Source: Prevotella sp.
GTDB taxonomy: Bacteria; Bacteroidota; Bacteroidia; Bacteroidales; Bacteroidaceae
Direction of reading: 5' to 3'
Length of the DNA: 46,044 bases
Assembly (NCBI GenBank): GCA_022511065.1
Contig: JAFLSG010000015.1
Location: 1-46,044, forward strand
Shown here: piece after piece, positions 17,405 through 25,718 of the stretch
Layout of the letters: every line of letters starts with the position of its first letter
Position numbering within the stretch: position 1 is the first letter of the stretch
Program-made: the position numbers and the translations under genes
Notes under the pieces: generated by a model
Told to the model about the DNA's origin: nothing
Databases searched by the model: none
Seen by the model: only the letters and a program-made list of their open reading frames with translations

Positions 17405-18355
17405 TCAGTATGCTTCCCGGTACTTGCCTTCATCTTTATCCTCAAGCATCGAGAGATAGGACTGGTAACGGCTCTGGGCGATGTAGTGGTCTTCAAGCGC
17501 CTGAAGCACGGCACAGCCCGGCTCATGCGTGTGGGTGCAGTTGGAGAATCGGCAGTCTTGGGAGAAACGGAAGATTTCCTTGAAGTAGCTCGTCAGTTCC
17601 TCACGCTCCATGTCAAACGTGCCGAATCCCTTGATGCCCGGCGTGTCAATGACATACCCGCACGAAGCAGCATTCTCTGGGTTGCCAAGGGGAAGCATCT
17701 CGCTGAACGTGGTGGTATGCATACCCGTGTTATGGGCATCGGACACCTCTGCCGTGCGGAGGTTTGCGCCCGGAATGAGGCGGTTGATGAGCGTCGATTT
17801 CCCCACGCCGCTGTTGCCACTGAGCAGGGTTATCTTGCCTTCGAGCAGCGGCCTCAACTCCTCCACTCCTTCACCTGTTCCGGCAGAGATGGCGCGGCAC
17901 TCATAGCCCACCGTGCGGTAAAGCTCCATCATCATCTGCTGATAGCGGCGCTCGTCCTCATCAAGCAGGTCGGTCTTGTTGAACACCAACACCACGGGGA
18001 CACGATAAGCCTCCGCCGAAGCAAGGAAACGGTCGATGAACGTGGTGGAAGTCTGCGGACGATTGACCGTGATGACAAGCAGCGCCTGGTCAAGGTTTGC
18101 CGCAAGGATATGGCTCTGCTTGGAGAGATTCTGTGATTTCCGGATAATATAGTTACGACGTTCCTCAATCGAAGTGATGAACGCCGTACCTTCTTGGTTG
18201 GTAACCAACTCCACACGGTCACCCACAGCCACAGGATTCGTGCTGCGGATTCCCTTCAACCGGAAGTTTCCCTTGATTTTACTCTCTATCAGCTGTCCGC
18301 CATCGGTGCGTACCGTGTACCAACTGCCTGTGTTCTTGACGACGAGACCTCTCAT
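17405..18355 (-). CDS. rsgA: Ribosome small subunit-dependent GTPase A
   Basis: The 316-residue protein assists late maturation of the 30S subunit. It shows the circularly permuted GTPase order: an OB-fold (about 1-70), G4 NKTD (126-129), then G1 GNSGVGKST (180-188) and G3 DTPG (237-240), followed by a zinc-binding cluster C268, C273, H275/H277 and C281. Its ATG overlaps the frr stop by one base (TGATG), so the two ribosome factors are translationally coupled. Confidence 0.97.
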   Translation of the reverse strand: MRGLVVKNTGSWYTVRTDGGQLIESKIKGNFRLKGIRSTNPVAVGDRVELVTNQEGTAFITSIEERRNYIIRKSQNLSKQSHILAANLDQALLVITVNRPQTSTTFIDRFLASAEAYRVPVVLVFNKTDLLDEDERRYQQMMMELYRTVGYECRAISAGTGEGVEELRPLLEGKITLLSGNSGVGKSTLINRLIPGANLRTAEVSDAHNTGMHTTTFSEMLPLGNPENAASCGYVIDTPGIKGFGTFDMEREELTSYFKEIFRFSQDCRFSNCTHTHEPGCAVLQALEDHYIAQSRYQSYLSMLEDKDEGKYREAY

Positions 18356-18915
18356 CAGACAGTCATAATCTCCTTGGTCTTCGCGGCAATCAGTTCATCA
18401 ATTTTCTTGATATACTTGTCGTGAATCTTCTGGAGTTCAAGTTCAGCATCCTTCTCGTTGTCCTCGGAAAGTCCGTCCTTGATGGCTTTCTTCAGCTTAT
18501 CCTTGATGTCGCCACGCACGTTACGCACCTCCACTTTCGCCTTCTCTGCAATCTTGTTGCACTGCTTCGTCAGTTCGCGGCGGCGCTCTTCGGTGGGAAC
18601 GGGGATGTTCAGTCTGATTACCTCACCGTTGTTTTCCGGCGTGATGCCTACATCCGAGTCCATGATTGCCTTTTCGATATTGCGGATTTCCTTGCGGTCC
18701 CACGGCTTGATGGCGATGGTACGCGGGTCGGGCACGCTTACGTTTGCCACCTGATTCAAAGGCACCTTACTGCCATAGGAATCTACACGCACTCCGTCGA
18801 GAATGGCCACGTTGGCTCGTCCGGCGCGGATTCTGTTCAGCTCGTCCTCAAGGAACATCGCCGCCATCTCCATTCTCTCCTCACTCTGACTCAAAGTTTC
18901 TTTTACGTCTATCAT
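18355..18915 (-). CDS. frr: Ribosome recycling factor
   Basis: The 186-residue protein splits post-termination ribosomes together with EF-G. It has the expected length and family motifs: [35 protein letters not shown], and the C-terminal helix with [20 protein letters not shown]. It is the first gene of a unit that continues with rsgA and has its own promoter 29 nt upstream of the start. Confidence 0.98.
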   Translation of the reverse strand: MIDVKETLSQSEERMEMAAMFLEDELNRIRAGRANVAILDGVRVDSYGSKVPLNQVANVSVPDPRTIAIKPWDRKEIRNIEKAIMDSDVGITPENNGEVIRLNIPVPTEERRRELTKQCNKIAEKAKVEVRNVRGDIKDKLKKAIKDGLSEDNEKDAELELQKIHDKYIKKIDELIAAKTKEIMTV

Positions 18916-18943
18916 AAGTTATATGGTTTGATTGTTCTGCTTA

Positions 18944-18974
18944 CAAAAGTAAGTCTTTTCGATGAAATCGCCAA
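18944..18974 (-). promoter_or_regulatory. Bacteroidetes promoter for frr-rsgA
   Basis: On the minus strand TTG (18974-18972) and TACTTTTG (18951-18944) are separated by 20 nt. It is divergent from the metY promoter. Confidence 0.65.
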
Positions 18975-19047
18975 ATATTTCACACTTTTTTAAGCAAATA
19001 GACCAAAATACCACGAATATGGTATGCGGAATGCCACAATCGTGCGA

Positions 19048-19078
19048 TTGCGGGAACCGCTTTTTCGCCGTACCTTTG
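19048..19078 (+). promoter_or_regulatory. Bacteroidetes promoter for metY-cysK
   Basis: TTG at 19048-19050 and TACCTTTG at 19071-19078 are 20 nt apart. Only 47 nt separate the box from the ATG, too short for a SAM riboswitch, so sulfur control would have to act by other means. Confidence 0.65.
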
Positions 19079-19125
19079 CACCCGGAACATTCATCAATTA
19101 AATAAATAAAAGAAAGGAAAGAATT

Positions 19126-20421
19126 ATGAGCAAGAAAAACTATCGCTTTGAGACATTGCAGCTTCATGTAGGTCAGGAACAGGCAGACCCCGCAACCGAC
19201 GCGCGCGCCGTGCCCATCTACCAGACCACATCATACGTATTCCGCAACTCGCAGCACGCTGCCGACCGCTTCGGTCTTCGCGACCCGGGTAACATCTACG
19301 GCCGACTGACCAACTCCACGCAGGGCGTATTGGAAGACCGTGTGGCAGCATTGGAGGGTGGCGTGGCAGGCTTGGCAGTAGCCTCCGGCGCAGCAGCCGT
19401 CACCTACGCACTCGAAAACATCGCACAGGCAGGTGACCATATCGTGGCAGCCGATAATCTGTATGGCGGTTCGTTCAACCTGATTACGCATACACTTGCC
19501 GAGCATGGCATCACGAATACCATCGTGACCGTCAATGACCTGGCAGCCCTTGAAGCAGCCATACAGCCCAACACCAAGGCGGTATTCGTGGAGACATTCG
19601 GCAATCCGAACTCAGACGTGACCAACATAGAGGGTGTGGTAGAAGTGGCTCATAGGCACAATATTCCCGTCATCATCGACAACACCTTCGGCACGCCGTA
19701 TCTCATCCGTCCGATAGAGCATGGCGCAGACATCGTGGTACACTCCGCCACCAAGTTCCTCGGCGGTCACGGCTCATCCTTGGGCGGCATCATCGTGGAC
19801 AGCGGAAAGTTCGACTGGAAGGCCAACGCCGACAAATTCCCCACCCTCGCGAAGCCCGACCCCTCCTATCACGGTGCCGTATTCGCCGACGTGGCAGGCG
19901 CAGCCGCTTTCGTAACCCGCATCCGTGCCGTCATCCTGCGTGATACCGGCGCAGCCATATCACCCTTCAACGCATGGATTATCCTGCAGGGCGTAGAGAC
20001 ATTGAGCCTGCGCGTGGAGCGCCATGTGGAGAACACGCTGAAGGTTGTAAATTTCTTGAAAAACCACCCGAACGTAGCCAAGGTGAATCACCCCTCATTA
20101 GAAAGTCATCCCGACCACGCGCTCTACAATCGTTACTTCCCCAACGGCGGCGGCAGCATCTTCACGTTTGAGGTAAAAGGCGGACAGGAAGAAGCATGGA
20201 AATTCATTGACGCATTGGAAATCTTCTCACTCTTGGCAAACGTGGCCGACGTGAAGAGTCTCGTGATACATCCCTACACCACCACCCACTCACAGATGAC
20301 CCCGGAGGAACTGGCACAGCAGCACATCACGCCCTCCACCATCCGCCTGAGCATCGGTACGGAGCACATCGATGACATCATCGAGGATCTGGGCCAGGCA
20401 CTTGACAAAATCAGCAAATAA
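19126..20421 (+). CDS. metY: O-acetylhomoserine aminocarboxypropyltransferase (sulfhydrylase)
   Basis: The 431-residue PLP enzyme of the Cys/Met metabolism family condenses O-acetylhomoserine with sulfide to homocysteine. The start [17 protein letters not shown] and the length are typical of MetY rather than the shorter MetB/MetC/MetZ. The PLP lysine is in [17 protein letters not shown]; other conserved segments are [11 protein letters not shown] and [10 protein letters not shown]. It is followed after 18 nt by cysK, so the pair forms a sulfide-assimilation operon for methionine and cysteine. An AAGAAAGGAAAGA purine tract precedes the ATG. Confidence 0.94.
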   Translation: MSKKNYRFETLQLHVGQEQADPATDARAVPIYQTTSYVFRNSQHAADRFGLRDPGNIYGRLTNSTQGVLEDRVAALEGGVAGLAVASGAAAVTYALENIAQAGDHIVAADNLYGGSFNLITHTLAEHGITNTIVTVNDLAALEAAIQPNTKAVFVETFGNPNSDVTNIEGVVEVAHRHNIPVIIDNTFGTPYLIRPIEHGADIVVHSATKFLGGHGSSLGGIIVDSGKFDWKANADKFPTLAKPDPSYHGAVFADVAGAAAFVTRIRAVILRDTGAAISPFNAWIILQGVETLSLRVERHVENTLKVVNFLKNHPNVAKVNHPSLESHPDHALYNRYFPNGGGSIFTFEVKGGQEEAWKFIDALEIFSLLANVADVKSLVIHPYTTTHSQMTPEELAQQHITPSTIRLSIGTEHIDDIIEDLGQALDKISK

Positions 20422-20439
20422 CGTGAAAGGAGGGAGAAC

Positions 20440-21390
20440 ATGGCAACAAAGATAGCGAAACAGCTGACCGACCTCATTGGCAACACGCCTCTGTTGGAGC
20501 TGAACAAATATTCAAAGACCAAAGGACTTGACACCCCGCTCATCGCAAAGGTGGAGTATTTCAATCCTGGCGGTAGCGTGAAAGACCGCATTGCCCTCGC
20601 AATGATTGAGGATGCAGAGCAGAAAGGTCTGCTCAAGCCGGGTGCCACCATCATTGAACCGACCAGCGGCAATACGGGCGTGGGCTTGGCATTGGTGGCA
20701 GCCGTGAAAGGATACAGGCTGATTCTGACCATGCCCGAGACGATGAGCGTGGAGCGGCGCAATCTGGTGAAGGCTTACGGGGCGGAAGTACGCCTGACAA
20801 GCGGCAAGGACGGTATGCCCGGTGCTATCCGCGCGGCGGAAGAACTGCACGAGTCCATCCCCGGCAGCATCATCCTGCAGCAGTTTGAGAACCCGGCAAA
20901 CCCGGCAAAGCACTACGACACCACGGGCAGGGAACTCTGGGAGCAGACCGACGGGAAGATAGACATCCTCGTGGCCGGTGTAGGCACGGGAGGCACCATC
21001 TCCGGCATAGGAAAGTACCTGAAGGAGCAGAATCCTGATGTCAAGCTGATTGCCGTCGAGCCGAAATCCTCGCCCGTATTGAACGGCGGGCAGAGTGGTC
21101 CCCACAAGATTCAGGGCATCGGGGCCGGCTTCATCCCGAAGACCTACAACGGCGCTATCATCGACGAGGTGTTCGATGTGGAGAACGACGACGCAATCCG
21201 CACAGGTCGCGAACTTGCGAAGACGGAAGGTTTGCTGGTGGGCATCTCGTCAGGAGCAGCCGCATACGCCGCCGCAGAGGTTGCGAAGCGCCCTGAAAAC
21301 AAGGGGAAAACAGTCGTGGCACTGCTGCCCGACACCGGCGAGCGCTATCTCTCCACCGTGCTCTTCGCATTCGATGAATACCCGCTTTAG
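20440..21390 (+). CDS. cysK: Cysteine synthase A (O-acetylserine sulfhydrylase)
   Basis: The 316-residue PLP enzyme makes cysteine from O-acetylserine and sulfide. The PLP lysine is in NPGGSVKDR; the substrate loop is [15 protein letters not shown] and the phosphate-binding loop is [15 protein letters not shown]. Both length and start (IGNTPLLEL near residue 13) are normal. A strong AAAGGAGGG site lies just before the ATG, unusual in this phylum where such sites are weak; it may boost translation of the second gene of the operon. A terminator follows. Confidence 0.97.
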   Translation: MATKIAKQLTDLIGNTPLLELNKYSKTKGLDTPLIAKVEYFNPGGSVKDRIALAMIEDAEQKGLLKPGATIIEPTSGNTGVGLALVAAVKGYRLILTMPETMSVERRNLVKAYGAEVRLTSGKDGMPGAIRAAEELHESIPGSIILQQFENPANPAKHYDTTGRELWEQTDGKIDILVAGVGTGGTISGIGKYLKEQNPDVKLIAVEPKSSPVLNGGQSGPHKIQGIGAGFIPKTYNGAIIDEVFDVENDDAIRTGRELAKTEGLLVGISSGAAAYAAAEVAKRPENKGKTVVALLPDTGERYLSTVLFAFDEYPL

Positions 21391-21414
21391 CCATTTACAT
21401 TGTATTACATTATG

Positions 21415-21453
21415 CGTAAATTGCCTTCTTTGGGGGCAATTTACGTTTTTTTT
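21415..21453 (+). terminator. Rho-independent terminator after cysK
   Basis: The 11-bp stem CGTAAATTGCC (21415-21425) with GGCAATTTACG (21435-21445) is followed by eight T residues. Confidence 0.9.
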
Positions 21454-21464
21454 AGGATTTTTCT

Positions 21465-21494
21465 TTGTCAATTGCACGATTTTTCTTACTTTTG
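21465..21494 (+). promoter_or_regulatory. Bacteroidetes promoter for the histidine-kinase operon
   Basis: TTG at 21465-21467 and TACTTTTG at 21487-21494 are 19 nt apart, between the cysK terminator and the first kinase gene 46 nt downstream. No further promoter is seen within the five-gene cluster. Confidence 0.65.
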
Positions 21495-21540
21495 CACATC
21501 ATTATTATTACTATACAAAGACGATACTGAATAAGCATTC

Positions 21541-23619
21541 ATGTGCATTAGGACCCACATCGTAAGACTTTTGACCACGCTGATGCTCTTGGCGGTATCT
21601 GCGACTGTTCATGCGCAGTCGGAGGATGTCGTGCGAGCATTTGACGGGGAACATTTGTTAGCATACATGGTAGCGGCCATGCTCATCACCGTTTTTGTGA
21701 TGTTTTTCTACAATCGTCTGTGCCATTACCGCGAACAGGAGACCAGTGCCCAGATGCTGCAATTTGCCGCTCAGTTGGAACTGGTATTAGACTCCAACAA
21801 CACGCAGGCATGGCTCTATAACTCAGCGAAGCGACTTTGCAAGCGACTCTCAAAGCAAGGTACCATCGAGAAAGAATATACTCCCTATGAGTTCTCCCTT
21901 TTCTATGACCACAACGACTTTGCCGAATTGCGAAAGATACTTGTTTCCATCATTGAGGGGAATGAGTTGTCGGGAAGCATGGTCGTAAGGGGGGCAATGC
22001 CCAAAGATAAAGACGAGAAGCAACGCATCTATGACATCAGCGCTTCCATCCTGCGACGCGACAAATACAACAGACCGACCGCCCTGCTCTGCACCCAGCG
22101 AGACATCACGGAGGAGAGTGAGCGGAAGGAGAAAGCCCGAAAGATGCTGCTGCAATACCACACGGTGTTCAACTCTTCGCTCGTGGATATGGCTTTCTTT
22201 GATGCCAACGGCGTACTGATGGAAATCAATGAGCGGGCACGTGAATCATTCCATGTAAAAGACCGCAAGGAACTGCTTGGTACGAAGCTCACGTTCTCCG
22301 ACCTGCCTTCCTTGAGAGGATTGGACTTCCAAACCACCGAGCAAACCTACACATCTTCCCTCCTCGACGGTTCTTACTACGAGCAGATGGTTACACCGCT
22401 CCATGACGCACAGGGCAAGTTGTCCGGCATGGTCATTGCAGGGCGCAACATCACGGAGATGGTACAATCGCATCACCATCAGCAGCAGGCGAGCCGGTTG
22501 CTTGAAAAGACAACGAAGGACACCGAGGAGTATATCAAGAACATCAACTACGCCCTGAAGGTCGGTGCCGTCATGTTGGTGAACTACGACCCGGACAAGC
22601 ACGAGTTAGAGTTGTCGAGCGACTTGAACAAGACTTTGTTCCGGCTTTCACAAGTACGCGCAATAAGCACATTGACGAAGGGCGACCGCAGAAAGGCAAG
22701 AGGATTCTTCCGGAGAATGGACCGCCGCCGCGAGGGTATCATCGTCCATACGCTCCGAACGGGGTTGCGCGACAAGCAGGGACGCAACATACACCTATAT
22801 TTCAACGTGATGCCCATCCATGATAAGAACGGCTATATCACCCACTATTTCGGGATGTGTCGTAACGATACGGAAGCGGTTTACACGGAGATACAATTGC
22901 GGAAGGAAACCGAAAAGGCACAGGAGACAGAGCAGGTAAAAGAGGCGTTCTTGCTCAATATGAGCCATGAGTTGCGCACGCCGCTGAGTTCCGTCATTGG
23001 TTTCGCAGATCTTTTCAACCAAGAGCATAACCCGGAGGATGAGCCGTTGTTCGCGAAAGAAATCAAGCGCAACACAAACGACCTGTTGCAATTGGTGAAT
23101 GACATCCTGTTCCTCTCGCGCATTGATGCACACATGGTGGAGCATACCTTCGAGCTGACGGACTTCGCCAGTGCCTTTGAGAGCTACTGCTACTTGGGTT
23201 GGAGTACCTTGCCCGCGTCGGTAAGCATGATTGTGGAGAATCCCTACGAGCGGCTTTTGGTGAAAGTCGATATGAAGACCCTCGGGTTAGTCATCCAGAA
23301 ACTGTGCCTCAACTCCGCCTATATGACAAAGGAGGGTTTCGTACTCGCCAAGTACGAATACCGAGGCGGAGGTCTGAACATCAGTATCGAGGACACCGGC
23401 ATGGGAATCGACCCGGAGATGCTGCCCAAGATTTTCGACCGTTTCGTGCGCAACAAGAAAAACGAGCGTTACGGAAGTGGTCTTGACCTCGCCATCGTAC
23501 AGGAATTAGTGAAGCAGATGAACGGCACCATCGAGGTACAGTCTGGAGTGGGTAAAGGTACAACATTCTATGTGAGCATCCCGTGCGAGATGACCGACAT
23601 GGAGAAAAAGGACAGATAA
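21541..23619 (+). CDS. Membrane histidine kinase 1 (type A, no receiver)
   Basis: The 692-residue protein has a signal-like N-terminus (to about residue 26) and one membrane helix (about 39-58). A cytoplasmic sensor part with PAS-like segments follows (about 70-440). The dimerization helix carries the phospho-accepting H476 in NMSHELRTPLSSVIGF. The ATPase domain has an N-box (LCLNSAYMTKEG) and G1 (EDTGMGI), but a G2 box reading GSGLDL instead of GxGLGL. There is no receiver or output domain. Its catalytic half is most like kinase 3, not its immediate neighbour. It is the first gene of the operon, 28 nt before kinase 2. The signal is unknown. Confidence 0.87.
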   Translation: MCIRTHIVRLLTTLMLLAVSATVHAQSEDVVRAFDGEHLLAYMVAAMLITVFVMFFYNRLCHYREQETSAQMLQFAAQLELVLDSNNTQAWLYNSAKRLCKRLSKQGTIEKEYTPYEFSLFYDHNDFAELRKILVSIIEGNELSGSMVVRGAMPKDKDEKQRIYDISASILRRDKYNRPTALLCTQRDITEESERKEKARKMLLQYHTVFNSSLVDMAFFDANGVLMEINERARESFHVKDRKELLGTKLTFSDLPSLRGLDFQTTEQTYTSSLLDGSYYEQMVTPLHDAQGKLSGMVIAGRNITEMVQSHHHQQQASRLLEKTTKDTEEYIKNINYALKVGAVMLVNYDPDKHELELSSDLNKTLFRLSQVRAISTLTKGDRRKARGFFRRMDRRREGIIVHTLRTGLRDKQGRNIHLYFNVMPIHDKNGYITHYFGMCRNDTEAVYTEIQLRKETEKAQETEQVKEAFLLNMSHELRTPLSSVIGFADLFNQEHNPEDEPLFAKEIKRNTNDLLQLVNDILFLSRIDAHMVEHTFELTDFASAFESYCYLGWSTLPASVSMIVENPYERLLVKVDMKTLGLVIQKLCLNSAYMTKEGFVLAKYEYRGGGLNISIEDTGMGIDPEMLPKIFDRFVRNKKNERYGSGLDLAIVQELVKQMNGTIEVQSGVGKGTTFYVSIPCEMTDMEKKDR

Positions 23620-23647
23620 CCATTTAGAATAATAGAGCAGAAAGGCC

Positions 23648-25714
23648 ATGAGCATATTACAAGTTCTCACGATATTAGCGGCAGCCAAGCCAAGCATGAA
23701 CCTCCCCACCCTGGTAATGGTTCTGCTCACGGCTTTCATATTCCTTACCGCGTGCGTCGTGAACCGCATCATGTCCCTGCATTCACACAAGAAATCCAGT
23801 CAGGCACGCGAACTTCTGAGCATTCTGACACACACGCTGAACCATAGCAGTAACTACGTGCTGCGCATGGATGTCTTGGAAAGACGCATCTATAACATGC
23901 ACGGCCAACTGCTCCCGAATGAGGGAATGACCTTTGAGGAGAGTCTGGCACTGGTTCACCCGGATGAACGGGAAACCGTCCGTGAACTTGTCCTTCAATT
24001 GGAGATGGACGCCGCACGCACAGCGGAAAGCACGTTCCGTTGGGACGTCAGTGGCAGGGAGCAGCGGCAGGAGTGGCGAAACCTGCACTTCTTCTGCGTG
24101 GCCGACCACACCGCTGGCCAGAAACTGCCGACCACCATCTTCTGTACGGTGGTTGATCAGACGGAGGAAGTGGCACAGGAACAGCGAGATTTGGAAATGA
24201 CCGACAAGTACCGAAAGGTATTCGAGCAGTCCATCGTGGGATTGGCTTTCTATGACAAGGATGGTTTCCTGATTACCGCCAATGCGAAAATGCGAGAGTT
24301 GCTGAAGTTCCAGTCGGAGGATGACCCCTTCTATTATGAAGATCCGCTTTTCGACAGGCCCGCCTTCCATGAAGTGCTCAACAGCCGCCATGTGGAAGAC
24401 GTGGACTTCTGCACAAGAAACATCATCACGGAACGAGGTGTCAATTTCTATGCGGAACTGCACATCCACCCCATCTATGACGAGGATGGCAATCTGGTTT
24501 ACATCACCCTCTCCATCCGTGATGTGACATTAGAGCGTGAGCTTTACCTGAGAAGCAAGCGCAACGATATGCAAATCCGCCGCACGAAGGAAGACCTCCA
24601 GCAATATGAGGCTGAACTGCAATACTTGATGGAGCAGTGCGACATGAAATTCTGGCGTACTGACATCAAGGCGCAGACGGTTACTTTCTATAAAGGTCTG
24701 AGCGCGCCAGAACGCACCATGAGCATGGACGAGTTCAAGGAATTCTTCGTTGCCAGCAAGGAAACGATTGACAGGAACTTTGCGAGTCCCGAGCTGTTCT
24801 TCAACAGGGCGGACACACGCCTTTGTCGTTGCCGCTCTGTCCGCAACGGCGTAGAGAAGTTGCAATGGAATGTCATTGACAGCGTACCGTCTTTTGATGA
24901 GAGCGGGAATTTTTCCGGCTCCTTCGGTCTGTTCCACAATGTCACCGACCTGATAGAAAAGCAGGAACTGCTCAAGGAGGAGACGCAACGCGCCAATGAG
25001 TCTGGTAAGATGAAGAGTGTGTTCATGGCCAACATGACGCATGAGATACGCACGCCGCTGAACGCCATCGTGGGCTTCACCGACATTCTGCCGATGCTGC
25101 AGAGCACTGAGGAGAAGCAGGAAATCATTCGTATCATCATGAACAACTGCGACATGCTGCTCCGACTGATTAACGACATTCTCGCAATCTCCACGTTCAA
25201 CAATGGCGGAAGTCTCGCCATTGAACCCAAGGAAATAGATTTCGCACAAACATTCAACGATGCCTGCACGTCGCTTGCACAGCGCGTGCAAAATCCCGCT
25301 ATCAAGTTCCTGCCGGAGAATCCGTATGTTTCCCTCGTCACCGAGATTGACAACGGGCGTGTTCAGCAGATTATCACCAACTTCGTCACCAATGCCATCA
25401 AGCACACGAAGGAGGGGCACATCAAGTTGGGCTACCGCTATGAGGAAGGAGACGGTGAAGACAATGAAGGCAGGTTGTATATCTATTGCGAAGACACAGG
25501 AGCTGGTATTCCGAAGAAAGACCAGGCAAGAATATTCGAGCGTTTCGTCAAGCTGAACGACTTCGTGCAGGGAACAGGTCTCGGCCTCAGTATCTGTAAA
25601 GCCATCATCGACTCCTACAAGGGAAATATCGGTATCGAGTCAGAAGGCGAGGGAAAAGGCTCCACGTTCTGGATGTGGATTCCATGTAAGAGCATAAGCT
25701 GCATAAAGAAATAA
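23648..25714 (+). CDS. Membrane PAS histidine kinase 2 (type B, no receiver)
   Basis: The 688-residue kinase has one N-terminal membrane helix (about 18-40) and almost no periplasmic part, so it should sense from the cytoplasm or membrane through two or three PAS-like domains (about 60-435). The phospho-accepting histidine is H465 in NMTHEIRTPLNAIVGF. N-box NFVTNAIKHTKEG, G1 CEDTGAGIPKKDQ and G2 GTGLGLSICKAI are all intact. A coiled linker (around residues 300-325) precedes the last PAS. It shares the FVKLNDFVQGTGLGLSI stretch and C-terminal STFWMWIPC with kinase 4. GAAAGG precedes the ATG. The next gene starts 4 nt after its stop. Confidence 0.9.
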   Translation: MSILQVLTILAAAKPSMNLPTLVMVLLTAFIFLTACVVNRIMSLHSHKKSSQARELLSILTHTLNHSSNYVLRMDVLERRIYNMHGQLLPNEGMTFEESLALVHPDERETVRELVLQLEMDAARTAESTFRWDVSGREQRQEWRNLHFFCVADHTAGQKLPTTIFCTVVDQTEEVAQEQRDLEMTDKYRKVFEQSIVGLAFYDKDGFLITANAKMRELLKFQSEDDPFYYEDPLFDRPAFHEVLNSRHVEDVDFCTRNIITERGVNFYAELHIHPIYDEDGNLVYITLSIRDVTLERELYLRSKRNDMQIRRTKEDLQQYEAELQYLMEQCDMKFWRTDIKAQTVTFYKGLSAPERTMSMDEFKEFFVASKETIDRNFASPELFFNRADTRLCRCRSVRNGVEKLQWNVIDSVPSFDESGNFSGSFGLFHNVTDLIEKQELLKEETQRANESGKMKSVFMANMTHEIRTPLNAIVGFTDILPMLQSTEEKQEIIRIIMNNCDMLLRLINDILAISTFNNGGSLAIEPKEIDFAQTFNDACTSLAQRVQNPAIKFLPENPYVSLVTEIDNGRVQQIITNFVTNAIKHTKEGHIKLGYRYEEGDGEDNEGRLYIYCEDTGAGIPKKDQARIFERFVKLNDFVQGTGLGLSICKAIIDSYKGNIGIESEGEGKGSTFWMWIPCKSISCIKK

Positions 25715-25718
25715 GAAG

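Noticed and set aside
19079..19125. SAM riboswitch upstream of metY
   Set aside because: The leader between the promoter and the ATG is only about 40 nt and shows no suitable stems.
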